From Hygrophila difformis (lineage: Eukaryota; Streptophyta; Magnoliopsida; Lamiales; Acanthaceae), in assembly GCA_030278955.1 (NCBI GenBank), contig JAOANR010000005.1, positions 7,530,394 through 7,594,393 of the forward strand: a stretch of DNA of 64,000 bases, read 5' to 3'. The notes under the pieces are model-generated. The model saw nothing but the letters and a program-made list of their open reading frames with translations, was not told where the DNA came from and searched no databases. Positions 24,737-37,319 of this stretch are shown one piece after another. Position numbers and translations under genes: made by a program. Positions within the stretch are counted from its first letter, which is position 1. Each line of letters begins with the position of its first letter.

Positions 24737-25171
24737 TGTTGTGGAAATCGGATTAGTTTCCACCAAAATTATACCCGAATAATAGAGATATTAATTAAAC
24801 AATAAAGAGAACACCGAGATTTAACGAGGTTCGGCACAAATATGCCTATGTCCTGCAGGCCCCACTGAATTATTATTCAAATATGAAAAGAAAAGAATAT
24901 TACAAAAAGCTATAGGAAATAATCTTATACCACAAAATCCTCTCAACAAGAAACACTCACAAAGGCTAAAACAACAAGGAAATTATCAAAAGCAGACTGG
25001 GTATTTCCCTTGCTTTTGCAATGCCTTATTTTTGGTTGCTGCTGGTGTTCCTTCAATTGTAAAGTGGCCACCTATTTATAGCAACTGGGGAGCCGCATTC
25101 ACTACAGGTGCACAAGTAAGTGGAAGCTTCAATATTCACATTTAGTCACTAATAAATAGCACCACCTAACA
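24737..25171 (-). repeat. Copia 5' LTR
   Basis: This is the right-hand LTR on the + strand, which is 5' in element orientation. It is followed immediately (leftward) by the primer-binding site and then by gag. It shares the TATA-like 'ctatttata' block with the other LTR. Confidence 0.88.
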
Positions 25172-25835
25172 CATACACCATTTTCTTTTGAAAAAAAAAA
25201 AGAAAGGAAGAAAGAAAAAAAGAAAAAAGAAAAAAAAATAAAAGAAGAAGCATTTGTGCCATATTTTTTTTTCTTTTTGAAAAGCCGAAGCCAGAAAACA
25301 ACAGGGAAAAGAATAAAAGAAAAATAACAAAGGGAAAAGCAGTCGACTAAGAACGGGGAAACCACACATTAGAAGCATCCGACGCTAATTAAGTCCCTAG
25401 TCACGAAATCCGGGGGAAGACCCAGGTAGTGTAATTTGTGCCATATTTGATAAATGGAGTTGTACAAAAGAGTGGAGTAAATCAAAGAATAATATGTAAT
25501 GAGACGTTTTTGTCACTTATTAATTTTTGCAATGAGACGTTTTTGTCACTTATTAATTTTTTTTTACTGAATAGCATATACTCCAACAATTACATGCTAG
25601 AAAATGGGAGGTGGAAGTTTATACTTCAAAAATTACAAAGGGCATGTTTGGAGGGATGTAGTATAACATTATGTTTTATTGTGCTATTATTCAATGCATA
25701 TGTATTGTATTAGGCTCTATTGTATAATATTGTATTAAAATAATGTTATACTAGTATTTGGCGGTACCTGTATAATAAATATATTGTGTTTGGTGCTAAT
25801 TCTTTATTGGATTATGTTGTATTAATTTCTGAGTA
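25172..25835. other. Low-complexity intergenic DNA
   Basis: An A/G-rich tract runs from about 25187 to 25255. A tandem pair of about 34 bp ('aatgagacgtttttgtcact' followed by 'tattaattttt') lies at 25498-25563. An AT-rich block with 'gggcatgtttggagg' (25630-25645), similar to 43680-43870 on the other strand, may be a MITE remnant. No gene is seen. Confidence 0.5.
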
Positions 25836-25945
25836 ATTACCGAACGCAGTTGGTCTGAGTGGAATGGGGCCTTGGTTGCTTAAGCAAAGGTTCCGGGTTC
25901 GAGTCTTTATGTATGCAGAATTCTACTTTGGGAGATGAGTAGTTA
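25836..25945 (+). repeat. tRNA-derived SINE, 5' head
   Basis: The box-A-like TGGTCTGAGTGG and box-B-like GGTTCGAGTCT lie about 45 bp apart, followed by 'tactttgggagatgag', which matches the body of the complete SINE at 36290-36478. A Stowaway MITE follows at 25964. This is a Pol III-type repeat and not a functional tRNA, because no cloverleaf stems can be closed. Confidence 0.65.
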
Positions 25946-25963
25946 CATACACAGTTATTTCTA

Positions 25964-26220
25964 TTCCCTTCGTCCCTATAAAGTTGTCTGGTTTGATTTT
26001 TGACACAATTCATTATTAAATTTTGACCCAATTTTATAGCAAAATGTATTTGAAAAAAAAAGTCGAGTTGGGTCATGTTAAGTTCGTCTAATTATATAGT
26101 TTTAGAATATATATTTTACATAAATTTTAGTTGTATATATTATAAGATATTAACGGTTAAAAAAATGCATTGGATTGTGTGCGGAAGTCAAACAACACAA
26201 GTTAGTTGGGACAGAGGTAG
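25964..26220. mobile_element. Stowaway-like MITE
   Basis: The ends TTCCCTTCGTCCCTATAAAG and ...AGTTGGGACAGAGGTAG are inverted repeats, flanked by TA (25962-25963 and 26221-26222). Length 257 bp. Confidence 0.8.
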
Positions 26221-26580
26221 TACAATTTTATTTAGCTATATATTATGTTGTTTTCGAAAATAATATACATTTAGATATATTATGGAATTACTTGCCTGAA
26301 AATATATGAAATTAGTTTAACATTTTGGGATAATGGAAATTTGACGATTAGTTGCAAAGTTGAAACAATATCAGAAATAGAACATCAAATAACAACCTTT
26401 CATAGTGCAAAAGACATGATCAATCAATACAAATAAATGACAAAAGAAAACAAAGTTTACTAGTTCATACCTGTATAGCAGTTGACAAAGGGAACACCAA
26501 GCCGACCACACAAGCTAAAAAGACCACGTCCATAAATCTTATCTCCCAGTTAGCATCACAAAAACAAATTATTACAAATA

Positions 26581-26770
26581 CTCCCTTCGTCCCATCTATA
26601 TTGTCCTGTTACTGTTGAGCACATGAATTAAGATAAAGTTGATTTGTGAGTATATGATGGAACACACATAGTTGTTAAAGGGGAAAATTATTTGTATTTA
26701 TAGAAAGAAGACATTTATGATGTGATATCCAAAAATAAAAAATAAGACATTTGAGTTGGGACAGATGGAG
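26581..26770. mobile_element. Stowaway-like MITE, short type
   Basis: The ends CTCCCTTCGTCCCATCTATA and ...TTGGGACAGATGGAG are inverted repeats flanked by TA (26579-26580 and 26771-26772). Its 190-bp interior differs from the 260-bp family. It lies just beyond the stop codon of the Myb/SANT-like gene. Confidence 0.85.
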
Positions 26771-26780
26771 TATTAGATGC

Positions 26781-27744
<964 letters not shown>

Positions 27745-29263
27745 TCCCTGCAAAGTGCAGAATATGTAACAATATCAAAGTCATAATTAATCATATTGAA
27801 CAATAATTTGTCGAGCCTCACAAGATAATATAATAAAAAGAGTTTCAACATGTTACAAAATTCTACATCAAAAGTGAAATGATATCTAGAGAAAAAGTAA
27901 AATAACTCAGGCATTATCAAATAAGCATATCTGTATGGTCTGGTAGCATCTGTCCATCCATGTTATCTAAAAGATCAATACATTCTATTTATATTAAACT
28001 TTTCCATTTAAACTGAGAATTGGCAGCTCGTGTGCTTGTGTGTATCTTGACATATATGCAATTGTTCAATTCAAACAACTGAAGAGATCATGTAAGTGTG
28101 TGGTGTAAGGTTACTTTCATAAGGTATTCTGTGTTGTCCTGATGAAAATGTAGTACCTTGGTAACCATACCTTCTCAGAAATATAATGACTATACTAAAC
28201 TCAACAAACAACAATTAATGATTACAACACAAAGCGGGGGGGGGGGGGGGGGGGGGGGGGTGGGTGGGGGTAGGAAAAGGGACATTGTTGAAGTTAAATA
28301 GGAGTATAAAATTGTACAGACTACCTTTAATCAGATTATGTTTTCTTAGATCCGGAAATAGGACAAACTTTCATTTGCCAAGTATTTTGTTACTACAATT
28401 TGTGTACATGGAATTTTCAATTCTGGCCAACATAAATAGCTAAGTGCTCCTTCAGAACTTAAACTCCTATTGATCTTCCATTCCTCCAGTGCAGACATAT
28501 AGAAGTTAAAAAGCCATATGCCAACCCTTCCTAGCACCTATCTGTGTAGTTTGCTAGCATTTGTCAATCTATGCTATCTAAAAGATCAATACATTCAGCA
28601 TCAGAGAATTTGATTCCTAAAAAGATTGCCTTTTTAGGTTTTGAAGAACCACATGCCATGGTGATATGCTGTACTGCAAAAGGTTATGTTCTCATTCGTA
28701 TGCTTGGGAAAAGAGTCATCTTTTCCAACAAAGGCCCAGGTCTATTTCTTAACTTGTGGTAGATTCATTAATGTACGTTTTGCACAATAACGAGGGCAGG
28801 ATAAGGAAAGTAGAAACTCTACAAAGAGACCAATAAAAATATTTAGAAATTCATGTCTAGACTAGAATGCAGTAGCAGTGCCAAAAAAAAAATCATCATC
28901 GGAAAGGTGAACATAGCAATTAGCAGCGGTGAACATTATATAAAATCATAAACCAATAACAGATAAACACAATAGAAATCTTGAGTGAGATTTTTCTGAC
29001 TAGGGTTTATACAGAGGCCGTTGGGAGGGCGACAGAGCTGATATAGTCCGAAGAGAAAGGAGCGCAAGGAATGACAAAGGAAAAAGCGAAAGAGGGGAGA
29101 AGTAGATTGTGTGAGGAATCCGCAGGAGGGAGGGAAGTGCAGGGGTCGAATTTGACGAGGGAGAAAACAAGAATAGTGCATAACCGTCTAAACCCGCCTC
29201 CCATCCCATGCGGGTTTAAATTAGTACTTTCTTCTTTTTTTTTCAAAAAAAAAAAATTTGTTA
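27745..29263. other. Upstream region of the Myb/SANT-like gene
   Basis: No complete gene is recognised. A 50-bp block ('atctaaaagatcaatacatt' core) occurs at about 27962-27985 and again at 28572-28597, a diverged duplication. A G tract of about 25 bases occupies 28236-28260. A possible 5' leader acceptor (TTTGCAG|GG) lies at about 27747-27755. Confidence 0.4.
28236..28270. repeat. Poly-G tract
   Basis: A nearly pure G run on the + strand followed by TGGGTGGGGG. It has G-quadruplex potential, and the length is likely unreliable in sequencing. Confidence 0.85.
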
Positions 29264-29463
29264 CTCCTCCAGTTAAGTTCGATACAAGTAAAATTTTTAA
29301 AAATTCTATATATAAAAGTTACAAGACGAGACAAAATAACAAGATCCCACTTCGTTATATATATTTTAACTTGTATAACTATGAAAAATATTAAAGTCAA
29401 AACAGTCCAATAAACAGTTCTAAAATTTGCAATGTAGCAAACAAATAAAAACGACGGAGGAAG
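29264..29463. mobile_element. Stowaway-like MITE
   Basis: The ends CTCCTCCAGTTAAGTTCGAT and ...AAAACGACGGAGGAAG are imperfect inverted repeats with TA on both sides (29262-29263 and 29464-29465). The interior matches the 260-bp family with an internal deletion. Confidence 0.75.
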
Positions 29464-29489
29464 TACATTAAAAGCCTAATTAAAATTAT

Positions 29490-29740
29490 AATCCCTCTGT
29501 TATATTTCAAATGTCCTAACACTTTTGGAAACCTCATCCAATTAATGTATTAATTTAACTGTTAATATTTTAAAATGTAGTAACAATTATAAAAAAAATA
29601 TAGTGAATCCTGAAACTATGTAGAAAGACGAATTCAACAAGATATCACTTGACTATATTTCTCTTATATAACTATAATAAAAATTTAGATTAAACATGCA
29701 TAATGAACAATGTAAAAAGTCCAAATAAGACGAGTGATTG
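29490..29740. mobile_element. Degenerate Stowaway-like MITE
   Basis: It starts 'atccctctgttatatttcaa' and shares the interior 'gaattcaacaagatatcact' with the family. The right inverted repeat is poorly conserved, so the boundary is approximate. Confidence 0.5.
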
Positions 29741-30069
29741 ACTATTACGATGAATCGTCATCCGTTTTTTTGTCACTTAATTGAAACAAATTGTCTTATT
29801 GCAAAATCTATTAGTCACTAAATAATAATAGTACGTAAGAAATAATAAAATATATTAAACGAGAGAATCTAATATACAAAATCTAATAAATAATCATTGA
29901 TTTAAATTCATATCATGATTATTTCAATTTTGTGGAAAAGAAAAAAAAAAGTATGAATTTATTTATTTTAAGTTTTAACCGTTTAAATAAGATTTTTGGC
30001 TTCAACCTTTCCGCCATATAATTATTTTCAGAAATGTCTTCCATTTAAAATCACAGTCAAGATTATTAC

Positions 30070-30290
30070 TTCATTTGTTCTTTTTAAATGCTACGAACTC
30101 ACATTTCATGCAATCCAATACTCATATTATCCTTAGTAACTCAAATTACATACAAGTAAAAATTATGAAAATATGATATTTTAAATATATGCAATTAGAC
30201 CAATCTAACAAGATCTCACTTGACTATATTTTATTTTATATAATTGTATTCAAAAACCGAATCAAAGTTACTCAATGAAGAGTATTAAAT
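30070..30290. mobile_element. Truncated Stowaway-like MITE
   Basis: The left end 'ttacttcatttgttcttttt' and the interior 'gaccaatctaacaagatctc' belong to the same family. The right terminal repeat is missing after 'actcaatgaagagtatt'. Confidence 0.5.
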
Positions 30291-30344
30291 TTCAAAATCT
30301 ACACCTATAAAGTAATCTCTTTCAAACACTTTAACATTTTCATA

Positions 30345-30465
30345 ATTTTCATCGGAAGGTTGGAGGTTCGATCCCCACCGGCCCCCTATCCCTCCCTTTT
30401 ATTTTCCTTTTTTCATTTGTGTGGCATGTGCTTCCACCACCATTTCTCAGACCTTCAATGATTGT
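30345..30465 (+). repeat. SINE fragment, second family
   Basis: A box-B-like GGTTCGATCCCC is followed by 'ctatccctccc' and 'tttgtgtggcatgtgcttcc'. This parallels the SINE at 36112-36282 read on its minus strand. The box-A half is absent. Confidence 0.6.
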
Positions 30466-30599
30466 TCCAGAAAAAAATGAATATAAATAATTGCTCAATT
30501 GAAAATATATATATATATTTTTTGTTTTTGTGGATAGGTCAACAAATTTTATTTCAAATGTTATAAAGTAATGGAATTTTATGAATAACAAATGTTCAT

Positions 30600-31678
30600 T
30601 GTCCATGTTGATTGTAGGTGTAGCTCGTTAAAAAGAGGGTTCCGTATTGATTGGAAAACGAAATCCCTAAAAAAAACATATGGCATCGAGGTGAAAGAAA
30701 CAAAAGAAGCTTTTGTACCCTACGGCCTACGCTTTCTTTTATCTTTTTTTTTTTTCAAATATTCTTTTTTACAAGTATTTTCATTATTTCCTGAAGAGGT
30801 TTTGGTATTTGGATTTTGGAGACTGGAGTGCACTGGAAGCGCAAAAAGGGAAAATCATTACACCTTTACAATTTTGCATTCAATCATGTCTTTATAATTG
30901 ACGTTCGTGTTTCGACACTTTTCGGTCACCCCCACCCCGCTGCAGCCCTACGGCCCTACTGTTCGTCACTGTTGATGCTATTGTCAATTGTTAATCAATT
31001 CTACTCTCAATTCAATCCAAAATCCAATCCCGGTCCCAATTTTCCATCCCTTTTTCTCCCTATACCGTCGGTGCCGGTTTTTTTCATTTTGCTTCACAAA
31101 CGCCGGCCGCATCAAGTGTTTCAATCCATCAGGTGTAATTCGATTTTCCATCCCTTTTCGGTTATGGTTTTATGTAAAATGAATTTCTTTTGTTCTTTGA
31201 AAATCACAGTTGATTGAAGACTTGAAGCCATTTTTCGACGTGTTCTTCAACATGTTTATATTGATGAATGGAATAAAATTAGATCTGTTGTTCGAATGTT
31301 TTTCGTTTTGATAGATAGGTTTCTGATGCAGGATGGAGTATTTTATTTTTTAACCCTTTTTCTACAAATGTGTTGACTGAAATTTCTTTAGCATTATTTC
31401 GAATCATTTGACTTGTGGGGTATAAGGTTGATTTTGGTGTTCTTGTTTTGGGAAATTGCGTCAGGTTATCAAATTGAGTGAGAAGACTTCGTGGGACTCA
31501 TACTTTTGGATTAGTGTGGGGATGACTGATGAGTATTGATTACTAAAAGGTCGTTGATTGTTTTGATCGTTGGTTCTCAATTTTAGTTAGTAGAGTTAGG
31601 ACAGTGTTTTCAGAGGAACTGGAATAAGAAGGAATTGAAGAATTTCGTAGCTGTTGCTTCTAAGTATAGTTGGATAGG
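30600..31678 (+). other. Promoter and 5' leader region of the DUF716 gene
   Basis: No other gene is recognised between the SINE fragment and the DUF716 start codon. A pyrimidine-rich stretch near 30930-31090 is consistent with a promoter or leader. A 5' leader intron is possible but not determined. Confidence 0.35.
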
Positions 31679-33516
31679 ATGGGGTCTTTTATCGGGCATG
31701 TCATTCCTGGGACGCTTTTTCTTGTTGTTGGAGCGTGGCACGTATGGTGCTCCATTGTTGGGTATGTATCAAATCCTGAATTGTTTCGGGTGAGGGTATG
31801 GCACCCGGTGCCGGGTTTTGATGGGAAGTTTAAGTACTTGGAGCTCTATGTGATTGCAATCGGTGGTTTCATTGACCTGTGTATAGAATTTTTGATTGCC
31901 ACCCATCTCAAGATTGTCGTTGATGGAACCCTAAATCCTTCTCATATGAACAATTTTGAACACTCTGGAATGCTGCTCATGTTCTGCATATTTGGTGTCA
32001 TCACTCTACTCTCTGAGAAGACAAGGTCAGCTTTTCATGCTTGACCACTTGATTTTAGAAGGCTAATGTAGTGTTATATCTTCAAAAGATGTATATGAAT
32101 GGTTAGTTTCCTAATTCCTTTTCTTTTATGCATAGGTAAGCCTGTCTTAGCTGCAGAGCATTTAATCCACTTGAAATGGGCAATTCAAAATATGCTTTGT
32201 TTAATCTTTTTGTATTCATTCCAATGAGTCTTATTGCTTATGTGAAGCCACTTGAATCATGCTTTCTTATGGTTTGCTTTGTTGTCATGTTTTGTCGATT
32301 TATCAATCTATTCCTTTCACTCGAATGTATATATTCTTGACACATTGTTTAAGTTTGTATTGTAACTAATATGGTTCACTTTTAGTGAAGTTTTCAGCAA
32401 TAAAGCAAATTGTTTTATATAATCTATGTCGAGTAATTGGGGTCTGATGATCGATATTTCAACAAAAAATTTTATGTCATTAACCGTGTGAAGTTTTGGC
32501 TCAGTGGAATCGGTTGGAAATGTGAAAAGGACAGTTACATTCGGGGAAAAAATTGGAACCACATTTGTATTGAAAGATTTCGATGAAATTATCATCATGG
32601 GTTTGAATTAAGTCCATCATATCCTTCTGCTTGATGATTGCTAGATTGTACCTTTTGAGTTAAACTGAGCTGAGCCTCTTAACGAGCCAACTGTGAGTGG
32701 CGACTTACCACCTTTTAAGGATTGTGATTTAAATATTCTTAAAATTTACGTAATTGATGTTTTTCATTTGCTTACATGGGGGGCAATAACAAACATGTCT
32801 TCTCAAATTGAATGTGATGGACATCAGGGCCAGCCGGGGCTTTAGAAATGTGCAATTAGCCCAGATTCTTTTGTTTAGTACTTACTATACCCATTCTTGG
32901 TGAATTCTGATAAATTCCTGTGTGTAATTACTCAATTTTGAATCGATACTTTTTTTCCATCATAAAAGCATAGTCTCAAACTTTGCCTTCTTTATTTTCC
33001 CATTCTTGTTGTATATACAAAACACGTCTTGTTCCTCGCGCAAATTTAACATATTCTTTCATCTTTCTCAGATTGCTTCCCTTGCCGGAAGGGGCCTTAT
33101 GCTTGATCGCCTCCGCAGCATTCTCAGCAGAGTATCTATTATTCGAGTTCCACTCTACCAACCACAAAGGGCTCGAGGGTTACTATCACTTCATCCTTGT
33201 CCTTCTCATAGCCCTCTGCATTCTCTCCTCCATTGCTGGTGCCCTCATGCCAACCAGTTTCCCAGTCGATTTGTCCTGTGGCATCGCAATAACTCTCCAG
33301 GGCCTCTGGTTCTGTCAGACTGCATCCACACTTTACGGGCCAATGATGCCGGATGGCTGTATGCTCAAGGGAGATGACATCGTCTGCCAGACGACCCAGC
33401 ATGAGGTGCGCGGCGAGTTGCTTGCTAATTTCCAGCTGTTTGTCCAAGTTTTTTGTGTTCTTGCTGCTGCTGCTGGCGTGTATATCCACACGGACCGGGA
33501 AGCTGGGCGATCTTGA
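31679..33516 (+). CDS. DUF716 (TMEM45-like) membrane protein
   Basis: A two-exon gene encoding 263 aa. Exon 1 is 31679-32025 and exon 2 is 33072-33516 (stop included), joined across a 1046-bp GT-AG intron (AAG|GTCAGC ... CTCAG|A) with a split arginine codon. The ATG at 31679 is the first in the frame; the codon before it is in-frame TTGGATAGG without an ATG. Hydrophobic segments include [54 protein letters not shown] and [16 protein letters not shown], giving about six to seven membrane spans. The family signatures are the H in GHVIPGTLF and the [16 protein letters not shown] block. Plant members are induced by biotic stress in some species, but the molecular function is unknown. Confidence 0.93.
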
Positions 33517-33807
33517 TGGAATCGGAGGATGGATCAGGATGTATTCACCAGTACAATAGAGCCTGTCAATTAACAATTTATTTATTAGATATTTTGAGAG
33601 CTGGGGGGTTTTGAGTTTGCAGGAAATTTGTTACTTTTTTTAGTCCATACAAGGATTCGGAAATGAGTTGTCCGTTTTAAAAGATATTCTGCCCATTTTC
33701 AAATGTCATCAAATGTGCACAAACAACATGGCCGTCTCGATCTTTTTGGGGCTCGGAGCAAATTTTTATTGGGCTCCACATAATAATACAAAAAATATTT
33801 ACTACTA

Positions 33808-34064
33808 CTTCCTCTGTTCTCATATAAATGCTTCACTTCTGCATTTCACGCCGTCCAAGACACATTTTAAAATGTTTATAACTCAAATTGTATATAAGTA
33901 AAAATTATAAAAGTTTAGTATTATAAAACTACGTGATTAGACGAATCTAATAATATTTCACTTGACTATGTATATTATAGAACTATGTTAAAATTTTTGA
34001 TCAAAGTTACTTGATGAATAGTTACCACTATGCAATAGAAGCATTTAAATGAGAACGGAGGAAG
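33808..34064. mobile_element. Stowaway-like MITE, well preserved
   Basis: The ends CTTCCTCTGTTCTCATATAA and ...TTAAATGAGAACGGAGGAAG are inverted repeats, flanked by TA (33806-33807 and 34065-34066). Length 257 bp. This is the best local reference for the family interior ('ttagacgaatctaataatat'). Confidence 0.88.
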
Positions 34065-34066
34065 TA

Positions 34067-34884
34067 TTAATTAGTAAATCTAAAAAATATTAAATGCAAT
34101 AAAAAAATAAAAATAAATAAATGGTATTTTAACAAATTATGTGTAATGTAGTTCAATTGATACAAGTTTACAATTTAAGGAAACATCGAAAGTCGTAGCT
34201 GATCACTTTATTCACTTACCATTGGTGAAGAGTTCATTGGGATTGAAAAAGAAAATACAAGATATAAGAGAAGCAATAAAAATGTAAAAGCTGAATTAAT
34301 TGTGTATAAAGCACCACATAAGAGGAATTGAAAAATATTACTATAAATTATGCAAACCGAACACAAGGGAAAATAAAAAAGATAAATTATGCAAACTTAA
34401 ATCTTAAAATTAAAAATAAAAATAAAAAATATTCAAATAAACTAATAGTAGTAAAGAATAAAAACCATAACAAAAATAGAAAATAAAAAAGTGAAGCCTA
34501 AAATTTGGGGGCCTCGATTGGGAGCTCCACTCGTCTAGCACATTGTCACATAATCACATTTTTTTGATGAGTGTCACATAATCACATTTGGAGCATCAAG
34601 CTAAAGGGTAAAAATAACTTAAAAATTTAAGTATCTAACATGTTAAAATACACGAGTTACCTTGGGCTGAATTCGGCTCGATGGATTTGGTTTGGATGCT
34701 AAATCAGTATGTTCTGAAGTAATACTTTGTATGTGTTTTGTATGTGTTGAATTACTAATATTTTGTATGTGCTGAATGTTTGGGTCAGCACACCAGCACA
34801 TGTTGAATGTCACTTTTTCAGCACCCTATCCAAATCCCGGATCGATAGTTAAGATCTAAACAATTTCTATCAGAAGTGCCATCC
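34067..34884. other. AT-rich intergenic DNA
   Basis: No gene or named repeat is recognised. A short direct duplication, 'tcacataatcacattt', occurs at 34545-34560 and 34573-34588, and 'ttgtatgtg' is repeated near 34725-34765. Confidence 0.5.
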
Positions 34885-34893
34885 TGTTATATT

Positions 34894-35560
34894 GGGCACC
34901 GTTAGGGTGCGACTAGATTATTGGCAGCACATCAAGGCGTCGATCTCAGGCGTTTATTTAAATCCAACGATTCAAAATGTAAAAGGGTAAAGTTGTCCTT
35001 AAAAATTTATAATGTAAATCGCTGAAAAATATACACAATGTTATCGCTGAAAAATATTATATATGTCGCTGAAAAATACACACCAAGGTTATCGCTGAGA
35101 AATACTATATATGTATGTCGCTGAAATATTATATAGTCCATCACTGAACTACACACAACTCATCGCTGAAATACACACAACTCGTTGCTGAAATGTATTA
35201 AACCAAAGAATTTGGGTTTCAACTTTTACGAAGTCGCTGAAATGCATAATATCAAGTCGCTTAAAAGTACTATAGCATGTCGCTGAAATATACTATCATA
35301 CGTCGCTGAAAAATACAGAAGGCGTCGCTAACACTATGTCTGTCGCTGAAATATATTATAGTGCGTCATTATTACTCAACATCGCTGAAATGTACATACA
35401 TTGTCGCTGAAATGTACTAAAATATATTTTGGAATCATATGTGAAATTACTTTTTTAACTCTTGACTTAATCTCAACCGTTGATTTCAAAAGTTAATCAA
35501 TGGTGAAAATTCGCCACAGCAGATCAAGTCATTTCTCATGATCACACCCTAACAACTTCA
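34894..35560. mobile_element. Mutator-like MITE with TCGCTGAAA array
   Basis: The element is flanked by a perfect 9-bp duplication, TGTTATATT (34885-34893 and 35561-35569), the size expected for Mutator-superfamily insertion. Its ends share an inverted GTTAGGGTG[C/T]GA block seven bases inside each terminus. About 17 copies or variants of TCGCTGAAA fill the interior between 35019 and 35412, spaced roughly 20-45 bp apart and separated by AT-rich spacers. No transposase is present, so it is non-autonomous. Confidence 0.85.
35019..35412 (+). repeat. TCGCTGAAA motif array
   Basis: The motif begins at about 35019, 35044, 35066, 35092, 35118, 35163, 35234, 35280, 35303, 35343, 35392 and 35404. Variants lie at 35140 (TCACTGAAC), 35185 (TTGCTGAAA), 35257 (TCGCTTAAA) and 35325 (TCGCTAACA). 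All copies are in the same orientation, while the spacers vary. Confidence 0.85.
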
Positions 35561-35760
35561 TGTTATATTTGTATCGAGTAATTCAATCAAGCTCGCTTAT
35601 TTCACGTTCTACACAAATTCTTAAAATACATACTTAAAAAGTTTATAAATTATTATAAATTATAAATTTTAGTCAAACTCCAAACACTTTATTTTTTCTT
35701 TGCTGAATAGCCTATACAGATAGGAAATGAGTGGTAGCCATACCACAAAATTATTACTTA

Positions 35761-36019
35761 CTCCCTCTGTCCCATTTAACCTGTCTTGTTTTATTTCTGC
35801 ACACAATCCAATGCACATTTTCAATCGTTAATATCTCAAAATATGTAATACAAAAAATTATATAAAATATATATTGTAAAACTACATGATTTTACGATTC
35901 TAACAAGACCCAGCTCGACTATTTTTTTCAAATATATGCTTGGAATAACGTTGAGTCAAAGTTAAACAATAAATAGTGCAAAAAAATCAAACATGACAAC
36001 TAAAGTGGGACGGAGTGAG
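35761..36019. mobile_element. Stowaway-like MITE
   Basis: The ends CTCCCTCTGTCCCATTTAAC and ...AAGTGGGACGGAGTGAG are inverted repeats with TA on each side (35759-35760 and 36020-36021). Length 259 bp. Confidence 0.88.
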
Positions 36020-36111
36020 TATAAATTTTAATCAAACCACCAATCTTCAGATTGGATGCCAAGGGACATCACCATTTGGGTTAACTCTTCATCTCCAAAC
36101 ACTTCACTTTT

Positions 36112-36282
36112 TTTTTTTTTGAGAAGCCATTAAAGGCCTGAGAAAGGGGTGGTGGGAGTCCATGCTACACAAATTACAAAGGGAACAAAGGGGAGGGATA
36201 GATGACTGGGTGGGGATTCGAACCCCAACCAATAGGTTGGGAGTCGGGGGATTTACCACTCAAGTAAGTCCCCAACCCCCAA
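36112..36282 (-). repeat. tRNA-derived SINE, second family
   Basis: Read on the minus strand, a box-A-like 'cttgagtggtaaatc' and a box-B-like GGTTCGAATCCCC are followed by a body ending in a short A-rich tail (T run at 36107-36120 on +). The same body occurs as a fragment at 30345-30465. Confidence 0.7.
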
Positions 36283-36289
36283 ACACTTT

Positions 36290-36478
36290 ACTTTTTAGGT
36301 GAATACCAGAGTATCCCCAGGCCACATTGGACCCAAGACTAATCCATCGAGGATCTGCAAGGGTAATTAAGAGCGTATCTCCCAAAGCAGTTTTTTACAT
36401 ACGCAAAGCTCGAATCCGAGACTTTGCTTAAGCGACTAGAACCCCATCCACTTAAGTCAATTGCTGTTGGTCCAAACA
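36290..36478 (-). repeat. tRNA-derived SINE, first family, near-complete
   Basis: On the minus strand the order is box-A-like TTGACTTAAGTGG, box-B-like GATTCGAGC, then 'tgctttgggagatacgc', 'cctcgatggattagtcttgg' and 'ggatactctggtattcacc'. It is the longest member of the family also seen at 13513, 15285, 25836, 36826, 38348 and 38494. Confidence 0.7.
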
Positions 36479-36825
36479 CTTTACTTTTGAGACTACTTTT
36501 AAATTAAATTGTTAATTTTAGGGGAAATTATTTATTGGTACCATTTTGGAAGTTTAAATTTGTTAAGTAGTACCAAGTTAAAAAAAATTATTATTTAGTA
36601 CCATTAGGTAAAAAATTCTATTTTTAGTATATTTATATGAATTTTACCATTTTTGTACCATTATCAATTATACTTACATTTTATTCACCAATTTTTTTTA
36701 TTTATATCTTTTTTTTTAGTTTTAAGTTTTTTGTAATATTTTTAATTTTTTTTCTTTAATATTTTTGTTTTTTTATTTTTTCTTTTGAAATTCTTGTATC
36801 AATTATATTTTCATCATCGGATTTG

Positions 36826-36925
36826 AGTTTTTGAGTATGTAGAATTATATTTTGGAAGAGGCAATCTTTCAATACCCAACAGATACTCAAAGGATTAATC
36901 TTAGCCGAATATGGCTTGAGAATAC
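36826..36925 (+). repeat. SINE fragment in the left foldback arm
   Basis: 'gtagaattatattttggaag' and 'caaaggattaatcttagccg' match the body of the first SINE family. A counterpart in opposite orientation sits in the right arm (38348-38470), as expected if the SINE was present before the arms were made palindromic. Confidence 0.6.
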
Positions 36926-37319
36926 ATGTGAATAAATTAAAAACTAGTTTTTGGCCGGTGATACCAAAAAAATTATATTTATTTTTTGTCATCGAAAAAA
37001 TAATCATATTTTTCATCCTAACAAATTTTATTAAATAAGATAAATAATTTTATTTATTTAAACTAGATTTTATTTTGTATCAATTAAAAACTATATTTTT
37101 TGTTTTTATCCTAAAAGAATTTTTAAGTAAGATAAATAAAAGAATAAATAAAATAGATTTTTTCAATCCTAAAAAAATTAATAAAAGAATTGATAATGTG
37201 TTATTTGACGAATAAATTTTTATTTCGACAAAAAATATTGTAATATTGAAAGACGTAAATATTCGAATGATATGAGAATTTTCAAATAAGAAAGAAAAAA
37301 ATAAATAAAAAATTAAAGT

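Larger units (their letters stand above)
18686..25171 (-). mobile_element. Ty1/Copia LTR retrotransposon, full-length but decayed
   Basis: The LTRs are 18686-19126 (441 bp, 3' LTR) and 24737-25171 (435 bp, 5' LTR). Both run TGTT...CTAACA on the + strand and are clearly diverged from each other. A primer-binding site (TGGTATTAGAGCC, minus strand, 24722-24734) matches initiator-methionine tRNA with one mismatch. A purine-rich tract (CCAAGGTGGATATT) abuts the 3' LTR. Gag, protease, integrase, RT and RNase H follow in Copia order, in several broken frames. The zinc knuckle, GAG-pre-integrase and RNase H motifs resemble the Tork/TNT-1 group. Flanking 5-mers (AACTG and CATAC) do not match, so no target duplication is visible. 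A solo LTR splits gag. Confidence 0.93.

Noticed and set aside
18681..25176. Target-site duplication for the first Copia element
   Set aside because: The flanking 5-mers AACTG and CATAC do not match. The duplication is decayed, or the ends were altered by recombination.
25836..25930. Possible tRNA gene
   Set aside because: Box A and box B are present, but the acceptor and anticodon stems cannot be closed, and the sequence continues into a SINE body shared with other copies.
26471..26533. Possible small exon (MDVVFLACVVGLVFPLSTAIQ followed by a GT), minus strand
   Set aside because: A plausible donor follows, but no partner exon or family could be identified. Too short to call.
35019..35412. 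Satellite array independent of any element
   Set aside because: The array lies wholly within a MITE defined by a 9-bp duplication and inverted ends, so it is part of that element.
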